NCBI GenBank assembly: GCA_030613795.1
Contig: JAUWLG010000099.1
Location: 1 to 5,761 of the forward strand
Length of the DNA stretch: 5,761 nucleotides
DNA from: Helicobacteraceae bacterium
GTDB taxonomy: Bacteria; Campylobacterota; Campylobacteria; Campylobacterales; Sulfurimonadaceae
Reading direction: 5' to 3'
Every line of letters begins with the position of its first letter. Position 1 is the stretch's first letter. The translations under genes and the position numbers were made by a program. The notes under the pieces are model-generated. The model did not search any database. It was not told the DNA's origin and saw only the letters and a program-made list of their open reading frames with translations. Shown here piece by piece: positions 1-5,761 of this stretch.

Positions 1-1044
1 CTTAAAGCCTTGTGCTCTTTTGTAGAGACGATCCTGCCTTTTTATGCGCGCTTGCAAAAAGAGGGTGTGATCTCACTTTCTACGACACCTTATAATCATC
101 CTATCCTGCCTTTACTCCTTGATATGGAAAATGCAAAACGTGCCAATGAGCACACAACTCTCCCCGATAACCCGATCTCAATGAGAGAAGATGCTATTGA
201 GCAGGTTGAACGTTCAATTGCTCTATATGAGGAGACTTTTGGCACAAAACCAACGGGTTTTTGGCCGGCAGAAGGTGCAGTGGATGAAGAGAGTGTAGAG
301 ATATACAAGAAGAGGGGACTTTCTTGGATAGCAACGGATGAAGCGATCTTGTTTCGTTCTCTTGAAGATGACACACGTTCTAACTTGTATAAACCATACA
401 ACTATAATGGTATGAGTATCGGTTTTCGTGACCATGGTCTAAGTGACTTGATAGGGTTTGATTACCGGTTTAAATCAGGCCATGATGCTAGTGAGCATTT
501 TATGCAGGTGATAGAACCTATTGCTGTGAAACAAGAGGATCCTACACTTTTTGTTATTCTTGATGGCGAAAATGCCTGGGAGTTTTTTGAGAATAACGCT
601 TATGGTTTTTTTACCGTGCTCTATCAGTGTTTTTCGAAAACAGCATGGTGTAAAACAGTGACGATGGATGAAGTCTCTAAGCTAAAAAATGCAGGAACTC
701 TTGATAAACTTGCTCCGGGAAGCTGGGCAGACGGCAACTTTGATACCTGGTCAGGTCATAGCGAAAAAAATCGTGCCTGGGAACTTATTTATCAGACACG
801 ACGTGATGTAGATAACTACTCCGGAGTGATTTCGGATGAGGTCGCAGAAAAAGTAAAGTTCCATTTTTTAGCATCGCAGTGTAGTGACTGGTTCTGGTGG
901 TATGGAGATGATAACGACACTGAATTTGGCTTCGAGTTTGATGCGCTTTTTCGGGAACATCTGATGAGCATTTACCGTCTGCTTAAGATGCAACCCCCAT
1001 CAGACCTTTTTGTACCGATTATTTCACAAACAAAATCTATATAA
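1..1044 (+). CDS. Glycoside hydrolase family 57 protein, amylopullulanase/alpha-amylase type, C-terminal part (5' end outside window)
   Basis: The reading frame is open from base 1, so the 347 visible codons are the C-terminal part of a longer protein; the TTG at 10 is internal. Motifs seen in order are STTPYNHPILPLL (bases about 79-117), GFWPAEGAVDEE with the candidate nucleophile Glu at 271-273, and ILDGENAWEFF with the candidate acid/base Asp at 562-564. These are followed by PGSWADGNFDTW and HSEKNRAWE, then SDWFWWYGDD near the end. They match GH57 conserved regions 2 to 5 of the amylopullulanase-like subgroup, retaining-mechanism enzymes that cut alpha-1,4 and sometimes alpha-1,6 glucan bonds. 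The missing 5' end should carry region 1 (HQP). The protein stops about 20 residues after the FREHL motif, so it lacks any C-terminal beta-sandwich extension. No signal peptide can be judged. It lies 16 bases upstream of a second, different GH57 gene. The family call is firm; the choice between alpha-amylase, pullulanase or transferase is not. Confidence 0.9.
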   Translation, partial: LKALCSFVETILPFYARLQKEGVISLSTTPYNHPILPLLLDMENAKRANEHTTLPDNPISMREDAIEQVERSIALYEETFGTKPTGFWPAEGAVDEESVEIYKKRGLSWIATDEAILFRSLEDDTRSNLYKPYNYNGMSIGFRDHGLSDLIGFDYRFKSGHDASEHFMQVIEPIAVKQEDPTLFVILDGENAWEFFENNAYGFFTVLYQCFSKTAWCKTVTMDEVSKLKNAGTLDKLAPGSWADGNFDTWSGHSEKNRAWELIYQTRRDVDNYSGVISDEVAEKVKFHFLASQCSDWFWWYGDDNDTEFGFEFDALFREHLMSIYRLLKMQPPSDLFVPIISQTKSI

Positions 1045-1060
1045 TTAACGGAAAAAGCAC

Positions 1061-3103
1061 ATGGCTAATACAACAAAACTACTGTTTGGGATTCATATGC
1101 ACCAACCAGTTGATAATTTTGACTGGGTTATAAAGCATGGAGTCGAAGTCTGTTACGGTCCATTTTTTGAAGTGATGAGCAAGTATCCGGAGTTTCGTTT
1201 TTCGGTGCATTGCAGCGGTTGGCTGATGGAGCAGATACAGGAACTTCACCCTAAACTCTACAAGCAAATTATGACACTGGCAAAAAAAGGAAGCATTGAG
1301 CTTTTTAGCGCAGGTTATTATGAACCAATTTTGAGTGTTATCCCCTCTGAAGATAGGGTTACACAAATTAATATGCTTAATGACTCAATTAAATCAGATT
1401 TCAAACAGACACCAAAAGGCCTTTGGCTGACTGAACGTGTCTGGGAGTCATCTCTTATACCTGATCTAAATAATGCCGGTATCAAATACACCGTTATGGA
1501 TGATTACCATTTTCAGTGTGCAGGATTTGATGAAGATATTTTAGATGGTTATTATATGAGTGAAGAGGGTGGTAAAGAGATTGGACTTTTTCCTATCAGT
1601 AAAAAACTGCGTTACGCCATTCCTTTTTTAAATGTTGACAGTGCGATAAAAGCCATCAAGTCATATGACAGAAAAGAAAACTCAGCAGCCATTATTTTTG
1701 ATGATGCTGAGAAGTTTGGTATGTGGCCGGGAACGCATGAATGGGTTTATGAAAAGGGTTGGTTAGACACTTTTGTTCAGGCTGTGCTTGCTGATCAAGC
1801 AATCGAGACAATGCAATACGGTGAGTATTATGAGCAAGAACGCACCCGTGGTATTGCTTACCTTCCAAACGTCTCCTATTCTGAGATGGGGGAGTGGAGC
1901 CTGCGTGCGGATGATGCACTTAAACTCGAAGCCTTTAAACAAGAGATGGGGCATGACCGATATGAAAAAGAGGGTGTCAAATTCTTAAAAGGCGGCATCT
2001 GGAAAAACTTCTTTGTCAAATATGAAGAGAGTAACCGTATCCATAAACGCACCTTAGAACTTTCAAAGGCGCGTGAAAGTGTGAACAGGCCTGATTTTGA
2101 TGCAGCCTTATACAAAGCGCAAACAAATGATGCCCTATGGCATGGTGTTTTTGGCGGCCTTTACCTACCTAATTTACGCGACAATGCCTATACTTATCTG
2201 ATTGAGGCTGAAAATGTGCGTTATGGTAAAAAAAGTGCCTTAGTCAGTGATCAAAATGAACTCGATGGTTACGATAAGGTGAAGGCAGTGACACCGAAGT
2301 ATATCTTTCGTTTTGACGGAGCGTATGGTGGTCAACTTGTAGAATTTGACAGTCGTAAAGCGTGTTTTAACTGGCAAAACACTCTAACCCGTCGCAAAGA
2401 GGCCTATCATCAACGTCTGCTTGAAAATCAGCAGGCAGAAGAGATACCTGCTGCTGAAGACGGAATCGATACCATCCATCATGCTGCTGATGATATCGAC
2501 GATACGCTTCGTGATGCGATCATCTATGACTGGTATCTGAAAAACTCTTTTGTCGACCACATCAGTGATGCACATTTCAACGGTGACAATTTCCGTCACT
2601 GTAATTTCCGTGAATACGGCGATTTTGCCAACCAAGCTTTTGATGTATCACTTGCAAAAAAAAGGGTGACCTTCACACGTGATGGTGGTCTGTACTTCCC
2701 TGAAAAGATGCAGACCCGTCTGGAAAAAAGCTACTATCCTAAAAATCGCGGATTTGATTTTGAGATAAAGCTTTCAACAGAGGCCAAGGGAAGTTTTAAC
2801 TATGTACTCGAACACAATTTTCACTTTGCTGACTATGAGACGGTGACCGTTAATGGTGAGCCTTTAGCTGAAGATGGCAGCATAATGTGTACAAAGAGTC
2901 TCGAGATCTATGATGCTCATTTGAAGCAAGCGATCATCATCCAGCTTGATCAACTGTGCGATATCTACTATTTTCAGCTTAAAACGCTTTCTCAGAGTGA
3001 ACAGGGGTTCGATCTGAGTGTACAGGGCGTCAGTTTTGCTATGGTCATGCCGTTTAGCGAAGTCTTGTCGCTTAAAGGTTCTTTGGAGGTTGTCGATGTC
3101 TGA
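1061..3103 (+). CDS. GH57 4-alpha-glucanotransferase (amylomaltase-like, possibly alpha-amylase)
   Basis: The 680-residue protein closely resembles in layout the Thermococcus litoralis 4-alpha-glucanotransferase (about 659 residues), which transfers alpha-1,4-glucan segments between chains. All five GH57 conserved regions are visible: HMHQPVDNF (residues 12-20), GSIELFSAGYYEP (77-89), GLWLTERVWE with candidate nucleophile Glu125 (bases 1433-1435), IIFDDAEKFGMWPG with the acid/base Asp at 214 or 215 (bases 1700-1705), and NVSYSEMGEWSL (270-281). The middle segment FFVKYEESNRIHKR and NDALWHGVFGGLYLPNLR (residues 317-373) fits the helical and linker domain (DUF1925-like). From about residue 410 to the end is a beta-rich domain (DUF1926-like), with an acidic variable insert at about 455-485. 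There is no signal peptide, so it is probably cytoplasmic. The start ATG follows a weak GGA at 1050-1052. The 3' end overlaps galT by 8 bases. Some relatives are annotated alpha-amylase, and the sequence alone does not fix hydrolysis versus transfer. Confidence 0.9.
   Translation: MANTTKLLFGIHMHQPVDNFDWVIKHGVEVCYGPFFEVMSKYPEFRFSVHCSGWLMEQIQELHPKLYKQIMTLAKKGSIELFSAGYYEPILSVIPSEDRVTQINMLNDSIKSDFKQTPKGLWLTERVWESSLIPDLNNAGIKYTVMDDYHFQCAGFDEDILDGYYMSEEGGKEIGLFPISKKLRYAIPFLNVDSAIKAIKSYDRKENSAAIIFDDAEKFGMWPGTHEWVYEKGWLDTFVQAVLADQAIETMQYGEYYEQERTRGIAYLPNVSYSEMGEWSLRADDALKLEAFKQEMGHDRYEKEGVKFLKGGIWKNFFVKYEESNRIHKRTLELSKARESVNRPDFDAALYKAQTNDALWHGVFGGLYLPNLRDNAYTYLIEAENVRYGKKSALVSDQNELDGYDKVKAVTPKYIFRFDGAYGGQLVEFDSRKACFNWQNTLTRRKEAYHQRLLENQQAEEIPAAEDGIDTIHHAADDIDDTLRDAIIYDWYLKNSFVDHISDAHFNGDNFRHCNFREYGDFANQAFDVSLAKKRVTFTRDGGLYFPEKMQTRLEKSYYPKNRGFDFEIKLSTEAKGSFNYVLEHNFHFADYETVTVNGEPLAEDGSIMCTKSLEIYDAHLKQAIIIQLDQLCDIYYFQLKTLSQSEQGFDLSVQGVSFAMVMPFSEVLSLKGSLEVVDV
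3085..3089 (+). promoter_or_regulatory. Ribosome binding site of galT, decides its start
   Basis: GGAGG lies six bases before the ATG at 3096, inside the last codons of the GH57 glucanotransferase gene. It is the strongest Shine-Dalgarno match in the window and supports 3096 rather than the in-frame ATG at 3018 as the start of the GalT-family gene. Confidence 0.85.
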
Positions 3104-4124
3104 AATTCGGTATGACCGTCTACATGATACCCATGTCATCATTGCTCCGGAACGCCTGCACCGACCTGATCGTAATATCGATGTGTATGACAAAAAAGTA
3201 GTGGATGAAAACTGCCCTTTTTGCGAAGGCCACGAGTCGATGACGCCACCGGAGATCTTTGCTAGTCGAAAGCCGGAATCTTTTGCAAATGAAACGGGCT
3301 GGCAGACCCGTGTTGTTCCTAATCTCTATAAAGCAGTACAGATAGAAGCAGCGTATCAACATCATTATGGTCGGTTTGAACATTGGGAAGGTTTTGGAGC
3401 CCACGAAGTCATCATTGATACGCCCGAGCATCACATATCGATGACGCAGTGGAATGAGAGTGCTGTAATTGAGTGGTTGAAGACACTGCGTGCCAGGGTT
3501 GGCGATCTGCGACGTGATCATCGCATCGCCTACATCTCACTCTTTAAAAATGAGGGAAAGCAGGCGGGTTCGACACAGTCGCATTCGCATACTCAGCTTA
3601 TCGGACTACCAATTATTCCTAAAGAGGAAAGAGATGGGTATCAGCGAAGTTATGAGCACTACAAACATAATGCTAATGCCTTATTGGAATCGGTGATCAT
3701 ACACGAAGAAGAAGATACGCAACGCATCGTTGCCAACCACGGCGACTTTACGGCGTATTGCCCCTATGCAAGTGCGTATCCCTTTGAAGTGATGATCAGC
3801 TCCAAAAAAGCCTTGGGACAGATCGACACTTTGAGTGACAGCACCATTGAGGCCTTAGCGCCTTTGCTGCTTTCTACCCTGAAAAAGCTGAAAGGTAAGT
3901 TGGGCTGTTTTGACTTTAACCTATTGATAGCAACACCGCCGCTGCAAGAGGGTACGGTTGAGCATGATCTGCTCGTTTGTGTTGATGAGGCTTGCCGGTT
4001 TGCAATTCGTATCATGCCGCGCATCTATCAACACGACGGTTTTGAAGTGGGTACGGGGGTGATCATCAACCCTGTCTCACCGGAACTGGCTGCTAAACTG
4101 TTACGGGAGAGCAACGATGTCTAA
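3096..4124 (+). CDS. galT: GalT-family hexose-1-phosphate nucleotidyltransferase (galactose-1-phosphate uridylyltransferase or ADP/UDP-glucose phosphorylase-like)
   Basis: The 342-residue product is close to E. coli GalT in length (348). It has the N-terminal zinc-type CPFCEGHE motif (Cys40, Cys43), VVPNLYKAV (73-81), GFGAHEVIIDTPEHH (99-113), and an FKNEG...HSHTQ active site where His165 (bases 3588-3590) is the expected nucleotidylated histidine. The second half-domain is marked by YCPYASAYPFEV (221-232) and GFEVGTGVIINPV (315-327). GalT enzymes move a nucleotidyl group between hexose-1-phosphates through a nucleotidyl-histidine intermediate. The HSHxQ form and the GTGxxINPV tail recall the Arabidopsis ADP-glucose phosphorylase branch, and the operon is about glycogen with no galK or galE in view, so galactose may not be the real substrate. 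CRFAIRIMPR (300-309) lacks the His-Ile-Glu I would expect before the IxPR segment. The start at 3096 is chosen over an in-frame ATG at 3018 because GGAGG at 3085-3089 sits six bases upstream and MSEIRYDRL is the natural family N-terminus. Family certain, substrate open. Confidence 0.88.
   Translation: MSEIRYDRLHDTHVIIAPERLHRPDRNIDVYDKKVVDENCPFCEGHESMTPPEIFASRKPESFANETGWQTRVVPNLYKAVQIEAAYQHHYGRFEHWEGFGAHEVIIDTPEHHISMTQWNESAVIEWLKTLRARVGDLRRDHRIAYISLFKNEGKQAGSTQSHSHTQLIGLPIIPKEERDGYQRSYEHYKHNANALLESVIIHEEEDTQRIVANHGDFTAYCPYASAYPFEVMISSKKALGQIDTLSDSTIEALAPLLLSTLKKLKGKLGCFDFNLLIATPPLQEGTVEHDLLVCVDEACRFAIRIMPRIYQHDGFEVGTGVIINPVSPELAAKLLRESNDV
4105..4109 (+). promoter_or_regulatory. Ribosome binding site of glgA (first copy)
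   Basis: GGGAG ends seven bases before the ATG at 4117, within the final codons of galT. With the 8-base gene overlap it would allow both new initiation and reinitiation by ribosomes that finish galT. Confidence 0.7.
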
Positions 4125-5538
4125 GCCACGCTTGCTTTTTGCTGCCAGCGAAGTCTACCCCTTTGCCAAAAGCGGTGGGCTTGCTGATGTGGCGCACAGT
4201 CTGCCTCGGGCATTGAGTACCGACTTTGATGTGTATGTTGTTATGCCGCTGTATCAGTTTGTCGACCGAGAACGTTTTAATATCGTCGCACTCGGGGAAC
4301 ATTTTGATGTTATGATGGGTGGGGTTGTCTATCCTGTCGAACTCTATGGATGTGAATATGAGGGCTTGGATTACCGTTTTATCTATTCGCCGCTGCTGTG
4401 TGATCGGGATTTTCTTTATGGCCCGCCTGAGAGCGGCTATGAAGATAATGCCATCCGATTTGGTATCTTCAATTATGCGATCCTTACGCTGCTCAAACGT
4501 CATGCGTATGACATTGCGCACATGAATGACTGGCAGTGTGCCTTGGTGCCGTTATTGATCAAAGATGATAAAACGATTCAGACCAAGACGCTTTTTACCA
4601 TCCACAACCTTGCGTATCAGGGGACTTTTGAGAGCAGTGCTCTTAAAGCGCTTGGAATCGATGATGAACACTTTACGATGGAAGGCATCGAATTCTACGG
4701 ACAAGTCAATTTTATGAAGGCGGGTATCGCCTATGCCGACGTGATCACGACGGTAAGTCCGACCTATGCAAAAGAGGTCTTGACATCGGAATTTGGATGC
4801 GGTTTAGAAGGCTTTTTAAAACATCACCGCAGCAAACTTGTCGGTATTGTCAACGGCATCGACACGGAGCATTTCTCGCCATCTGAGGACAGAGCACTTG
4901 TAGCGCCATATACCGATCTGACAGGAAAAGCAGTCAATAAAAAAGCGTATCTCAAAGAGGTTGGGCTTAAAGGGGCCAAGAAGCCGCTTTTTATCTTTAT
5001 CGGACGTTTTACCTGGCAGAAGGGAATGGATCTACTGATCGAGAGCTTGCCAAAGCTCGCTTCGCTGGAGTGCAACATTGCCATTTTGGGCGAGGGTGAA
5101 GTGAAGTATAATGGTGAACTCAAGTCGATCGCAGCGGAGTGCAGTAATGTTCATCTGGAGTTCGGCTATGATGAATCACTGTCGCACCGTATGTATGCGG
5201 CGGCTGACTTTTTATTGATGCCATCGCTTTTTGAACCGTGCGGGTTAAACCAGATGATCGCGATGCATTACGGAGCGATGCCTATAGTGCACCATGTCGG
5301 AGGTCTGGCCGATACAGTACAGACAGATAAAGAGTTTGATCCAAAGACACATGACGGGCATGGGGTTGTCTTTACCAGACCAACAGAACGTTCATTTATA
5401 AATGCCGTTCGTCACGCTCTAGAGCTTTATGGTAATAAACGTTATTACAGTATGATTACTAAACACAACATGGCTTGTGACTTCTCCTGGAATGAGAGTG
5501 CCAGATCTTATGGCGAACTCTACCGGAAGGTCATGTAA
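4117..5538 (+). CDS. glgA: Glycogen synthase GlgA, first copy (GT5)
   Basis: The 473-residue protein has the usual length of bacterial GlgA, which adds glucose from a nucleotide sugar (normally ADP-glucose) to the non-reducing end of alpha-1,4-glucan. The N-terminal Rossmann domain carries FAKSGGLADV (Lys18 matches E. coli Lys15), HMNDWQCALVP (His135), TIHNLAYQGTF (161-171) and TTVSPTYAKEV (211-221). The C-terminal domain has NGIDTEHFSP (246-255), GRFTWQKGMDLL (Arg297, Lys302 match E. coli Arg300, Lys305), FGYDESLSHRMYAAADFLLMP (349-369) and FEPCGLNQ, where Glu373 is the conserved catalytic-site Glu, then VGGLADTV (394-401). It ends with DFSWNESARSY. All key residues are present. Small departures from the norm are HMND for HxHD and EHFSP where a Trp is common. 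The start ATG overlaps the galT stop by 8 bases and has GGGAG at 4105-4109, so the two are probably translationally coupled. A second, different glgA begins 75 bases after its stop. Confidence 0.97.
   Translation: MSKPRLLFAASEVYPFAKSGGLADVAHSLPRALSTDFDVYVVMPLYQFVDRERFNIVALGEHFDVMMGGVVYPVELYGCEYEGLDYRFIYSPLLCDRDFLYGPPESGYEDNAIRFGIFNYAILTLLKRHAYDIAHMNDWQCALVPLLIKDDKTIQTKTLFTIHNLAYQGTFESSALKALGIDDEHFTMEGIEFYGQVNFMKAGIAYADVITTVSPTYAKEVLTSEFGCGLEGFLKHHRSKLVGIVNGIDTEHFSPSEDRALVAPYTDLTGKAVNKKAYLKEVGLKGAKKPLFIFIGRFTWQKGMDLLIESLPKLASLECNIAILGEGEVKYNGELKSIAAECSNVHLEFGYDESLSHRMYAAADFLLMPSLFEPCGLNQMIAMHYGAMPIVHHVGGLADTVQTDKEFDPKTHDGHGVVFTRPTERSFINAVRHALELYGNKRYYSMITKHNMACDFSWNESARSYGELYRKVM
5525..5530 (+). 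promoter_or_regulatory. Possible ribosome binding site of the 27-codon ORF
   Basis: GGAAGG, inside the last codons of the first glgA, ends seven bases before the ATG at 5538. The position is right for initiation, but the bases also encode the conserved C-terminal YRK segment of GlgA, so the match could be accidental. Confidence 0.4.
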
Positions 5539-5621
5539 TGAAAAAGCTTTATAGCAACAATAATCTCAACTGCACAGTGATGGCAGAGGTAAAACTATTA
5601 GAAGAGAGAAACTATGGATAA
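5538..5621 (+). CDS. Small 27-codon ORF bridging the two glgA genes, function unknown
   Basis: This ORF starts at an ATG sharing one base with the glgA stop (TAATG), has GGAAGG at 5525-5530 seven bases upstream, and ends in a TAA that overlaps the start of the next glgA by 8 bases (ATGGATAA). The peptide begins [11 protein letters not shown], with four Asn among residues 7 to 11, and ends LLEERNYG. It is polar, has no membrane segment or recognisable motif, and matches no family I know. The correct spacing at both ends suggests ribosomes pass through it and couple the translation of the two synthases. It may be a real small protein, a coupling or leader ORF, or the remnant of a lost gene. Its AT-rich sequence differs from the flanking coding DNA (18 G+C in the 60 bases 5581-5640). 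Chance is possible because only 75 bases separate the genes. Confidence 0.35.
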   Translation: MKKLYSNNNLNCTVMAEVKLLEERNYG

Positions 5622-5761
5622 ACTAAATATTTTAATTGCAGCGTCTGAAGTCGTACCTTTTGCAAAAAGCTGCGGTTTGGCGGATGTGGCGGGTGCCTTG
5701 CCAAAAGCACTGCGCGCATTGGGACATGATGTACGCGTTGTGATGCCGCGATACTATATCG
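5614..5761 (+). CDS. glgA: Glycogen synthase GlgA, second copy, N-terminal part (3' end outside window)
   Basis: The 49 complete codons visible give the start of a GT5 glycogen/starch synthase: [14 protein letters not shown] (6-19), [13 protein letters not shown] (21-33), then [12 protein letters not shown]. They align without gaps to the first 33 residues of the upstream GlgA (Lys18 in both), but the two are clearly different proteins, and this one is nearer the textbook N-terminus ([11 protein letters not shown]). The striking feature is Cys20 (TGC at 5671-5673) where the family has the first Gly of K-x-G-G-L, the loop that binds the nucleotide-sugar phosphate. The start is forced: an in-frame TAG at 5599-5601 lies upstream and no other start codon falls between. 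The ribosome site is weak (GAGAG at 5604-5608). A second synthase in one operon could differ in donor (ADP- or UDP-glucose), primer or role, such as priming versus elongation; nothing visible decides this. Confidence 0.92.
   Translation, partial: MDKLNILIAASEVVPFAKSCGLADVAGALPKALRALGHDVRVVMPRYYI

Noticed and set aside
10..12. TTG as a start codon for the first GH57 gene
   Set aside because: The frame is open to base 1 and the GH57 region 1 motif is missing, so the gene must begin outside the window.
1045..1060. Promoter or terminator between the two GH57 genes
   Set aside because: Only 16 bases separate them, with no hairpin and no room for a promoter outside coding sequence; read-through is the simpler view.
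3018..3095. Upstream in-frame ATG that would extend the GalT-family protein by 26 residues
   Set aside because: The extension lies wholly inside the GH57 coding sequence, is unlike any GalT N-terminus, and the GGAGG site fits the ATG at 3096.
1876..3521. Long minus-strand frames (for example 1876-2115, 2864-3193 and 3120-3521)
   Set aside because: They lie opposite strongly conserved enzyme genes, have no recognisable protein motifs, and are expected shadows of coding sequence.
5543..5550. AAAGCTTT palindrome as an operator or terminator stem between the glgA genes
   Set aside because: Eight bases of perfect palindrome without a loop, longer arms or a following T-run is too little to support either.
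4117..5761. The two glgA frames as one broken or tandem-duplicated gene
   Set aside because: The first gene is full length with an intact C-terminus, and the second starts with its own complete N-terminus and different sequence.

Overview
The window is a single plus-strand cluster of carbohydrate genes, apparently the interior of one glycogen (alpha-glucan) operon. It holds, in order: the C-terminal part of a glycoside hydrolase family 57 (GH57) enzyme of the amylopullulanase/alpha-amylase type (1-1044); a complete GH57 enzyme of the 4-alpha-glucanotransferase type (1061-3103); a GalT-family nucleotidyltransferase (3096-4124); a complete glycogen synthase GlgA (4117-5538); a 27-codon ORF of unknown role (5538-5621); and the first 49 codons of a second GlgA (5614 to the right edge). 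There is no gap over 75 bases between the larger genes, and no convincing promoter or terminator was seen, so both ends of the operon lie outside the window.

The organism is probably a Gram-negative bacterium of moderate GC content. The pairing of two GH57 enzymes with GalT and GlgA, the protein style and the tight packing would suit a Campylobacterota lineage such as Sulfurimonas, Sulfuricurvum or Sulfurovum. That placement is inferred from general resemblance, and no marker gene is present to confirm it. Base composition rises along the window: hand counts of G+C in 60-base rows give 23 at 541-600, 24 at 1381-1440, 35 at 3481-3540 and 33 at 5041-5100. It falls again around the junction of the two glgA genes (18 at 5581-5640).

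The genes form a coherent pathway. GlgA extends alpha-1,4-glucan from ADP-glucose (or UDP-glucose). The glucanotransferase-type GH57 reshuffles chain lengths, and the amylopullulanase-type GH57 would hydrolyse or debranch the polymer. The GalT-like protein has a His-Ser-His-Thr-Gln active site and a C-terminal motif that recall the ADP-glucose phosphorylase branch of the family, so it may handle ADP-glucose or UDP-glucose rather than galactose. No glgB, glgC or glgP is visible here.

This is mostly an ordinary glycogen operon rather than a new system. The points worth a second look are the tandem non-identical glgA genes, a Gly-to-Cys change in the nucleotide-sugar binding motif of the second one, the small ORF that overlaps both glgA genes, a recurring 8-base ATGNNTRA overlap at three junctions, and the uncertain substrate of the GalT homologue.
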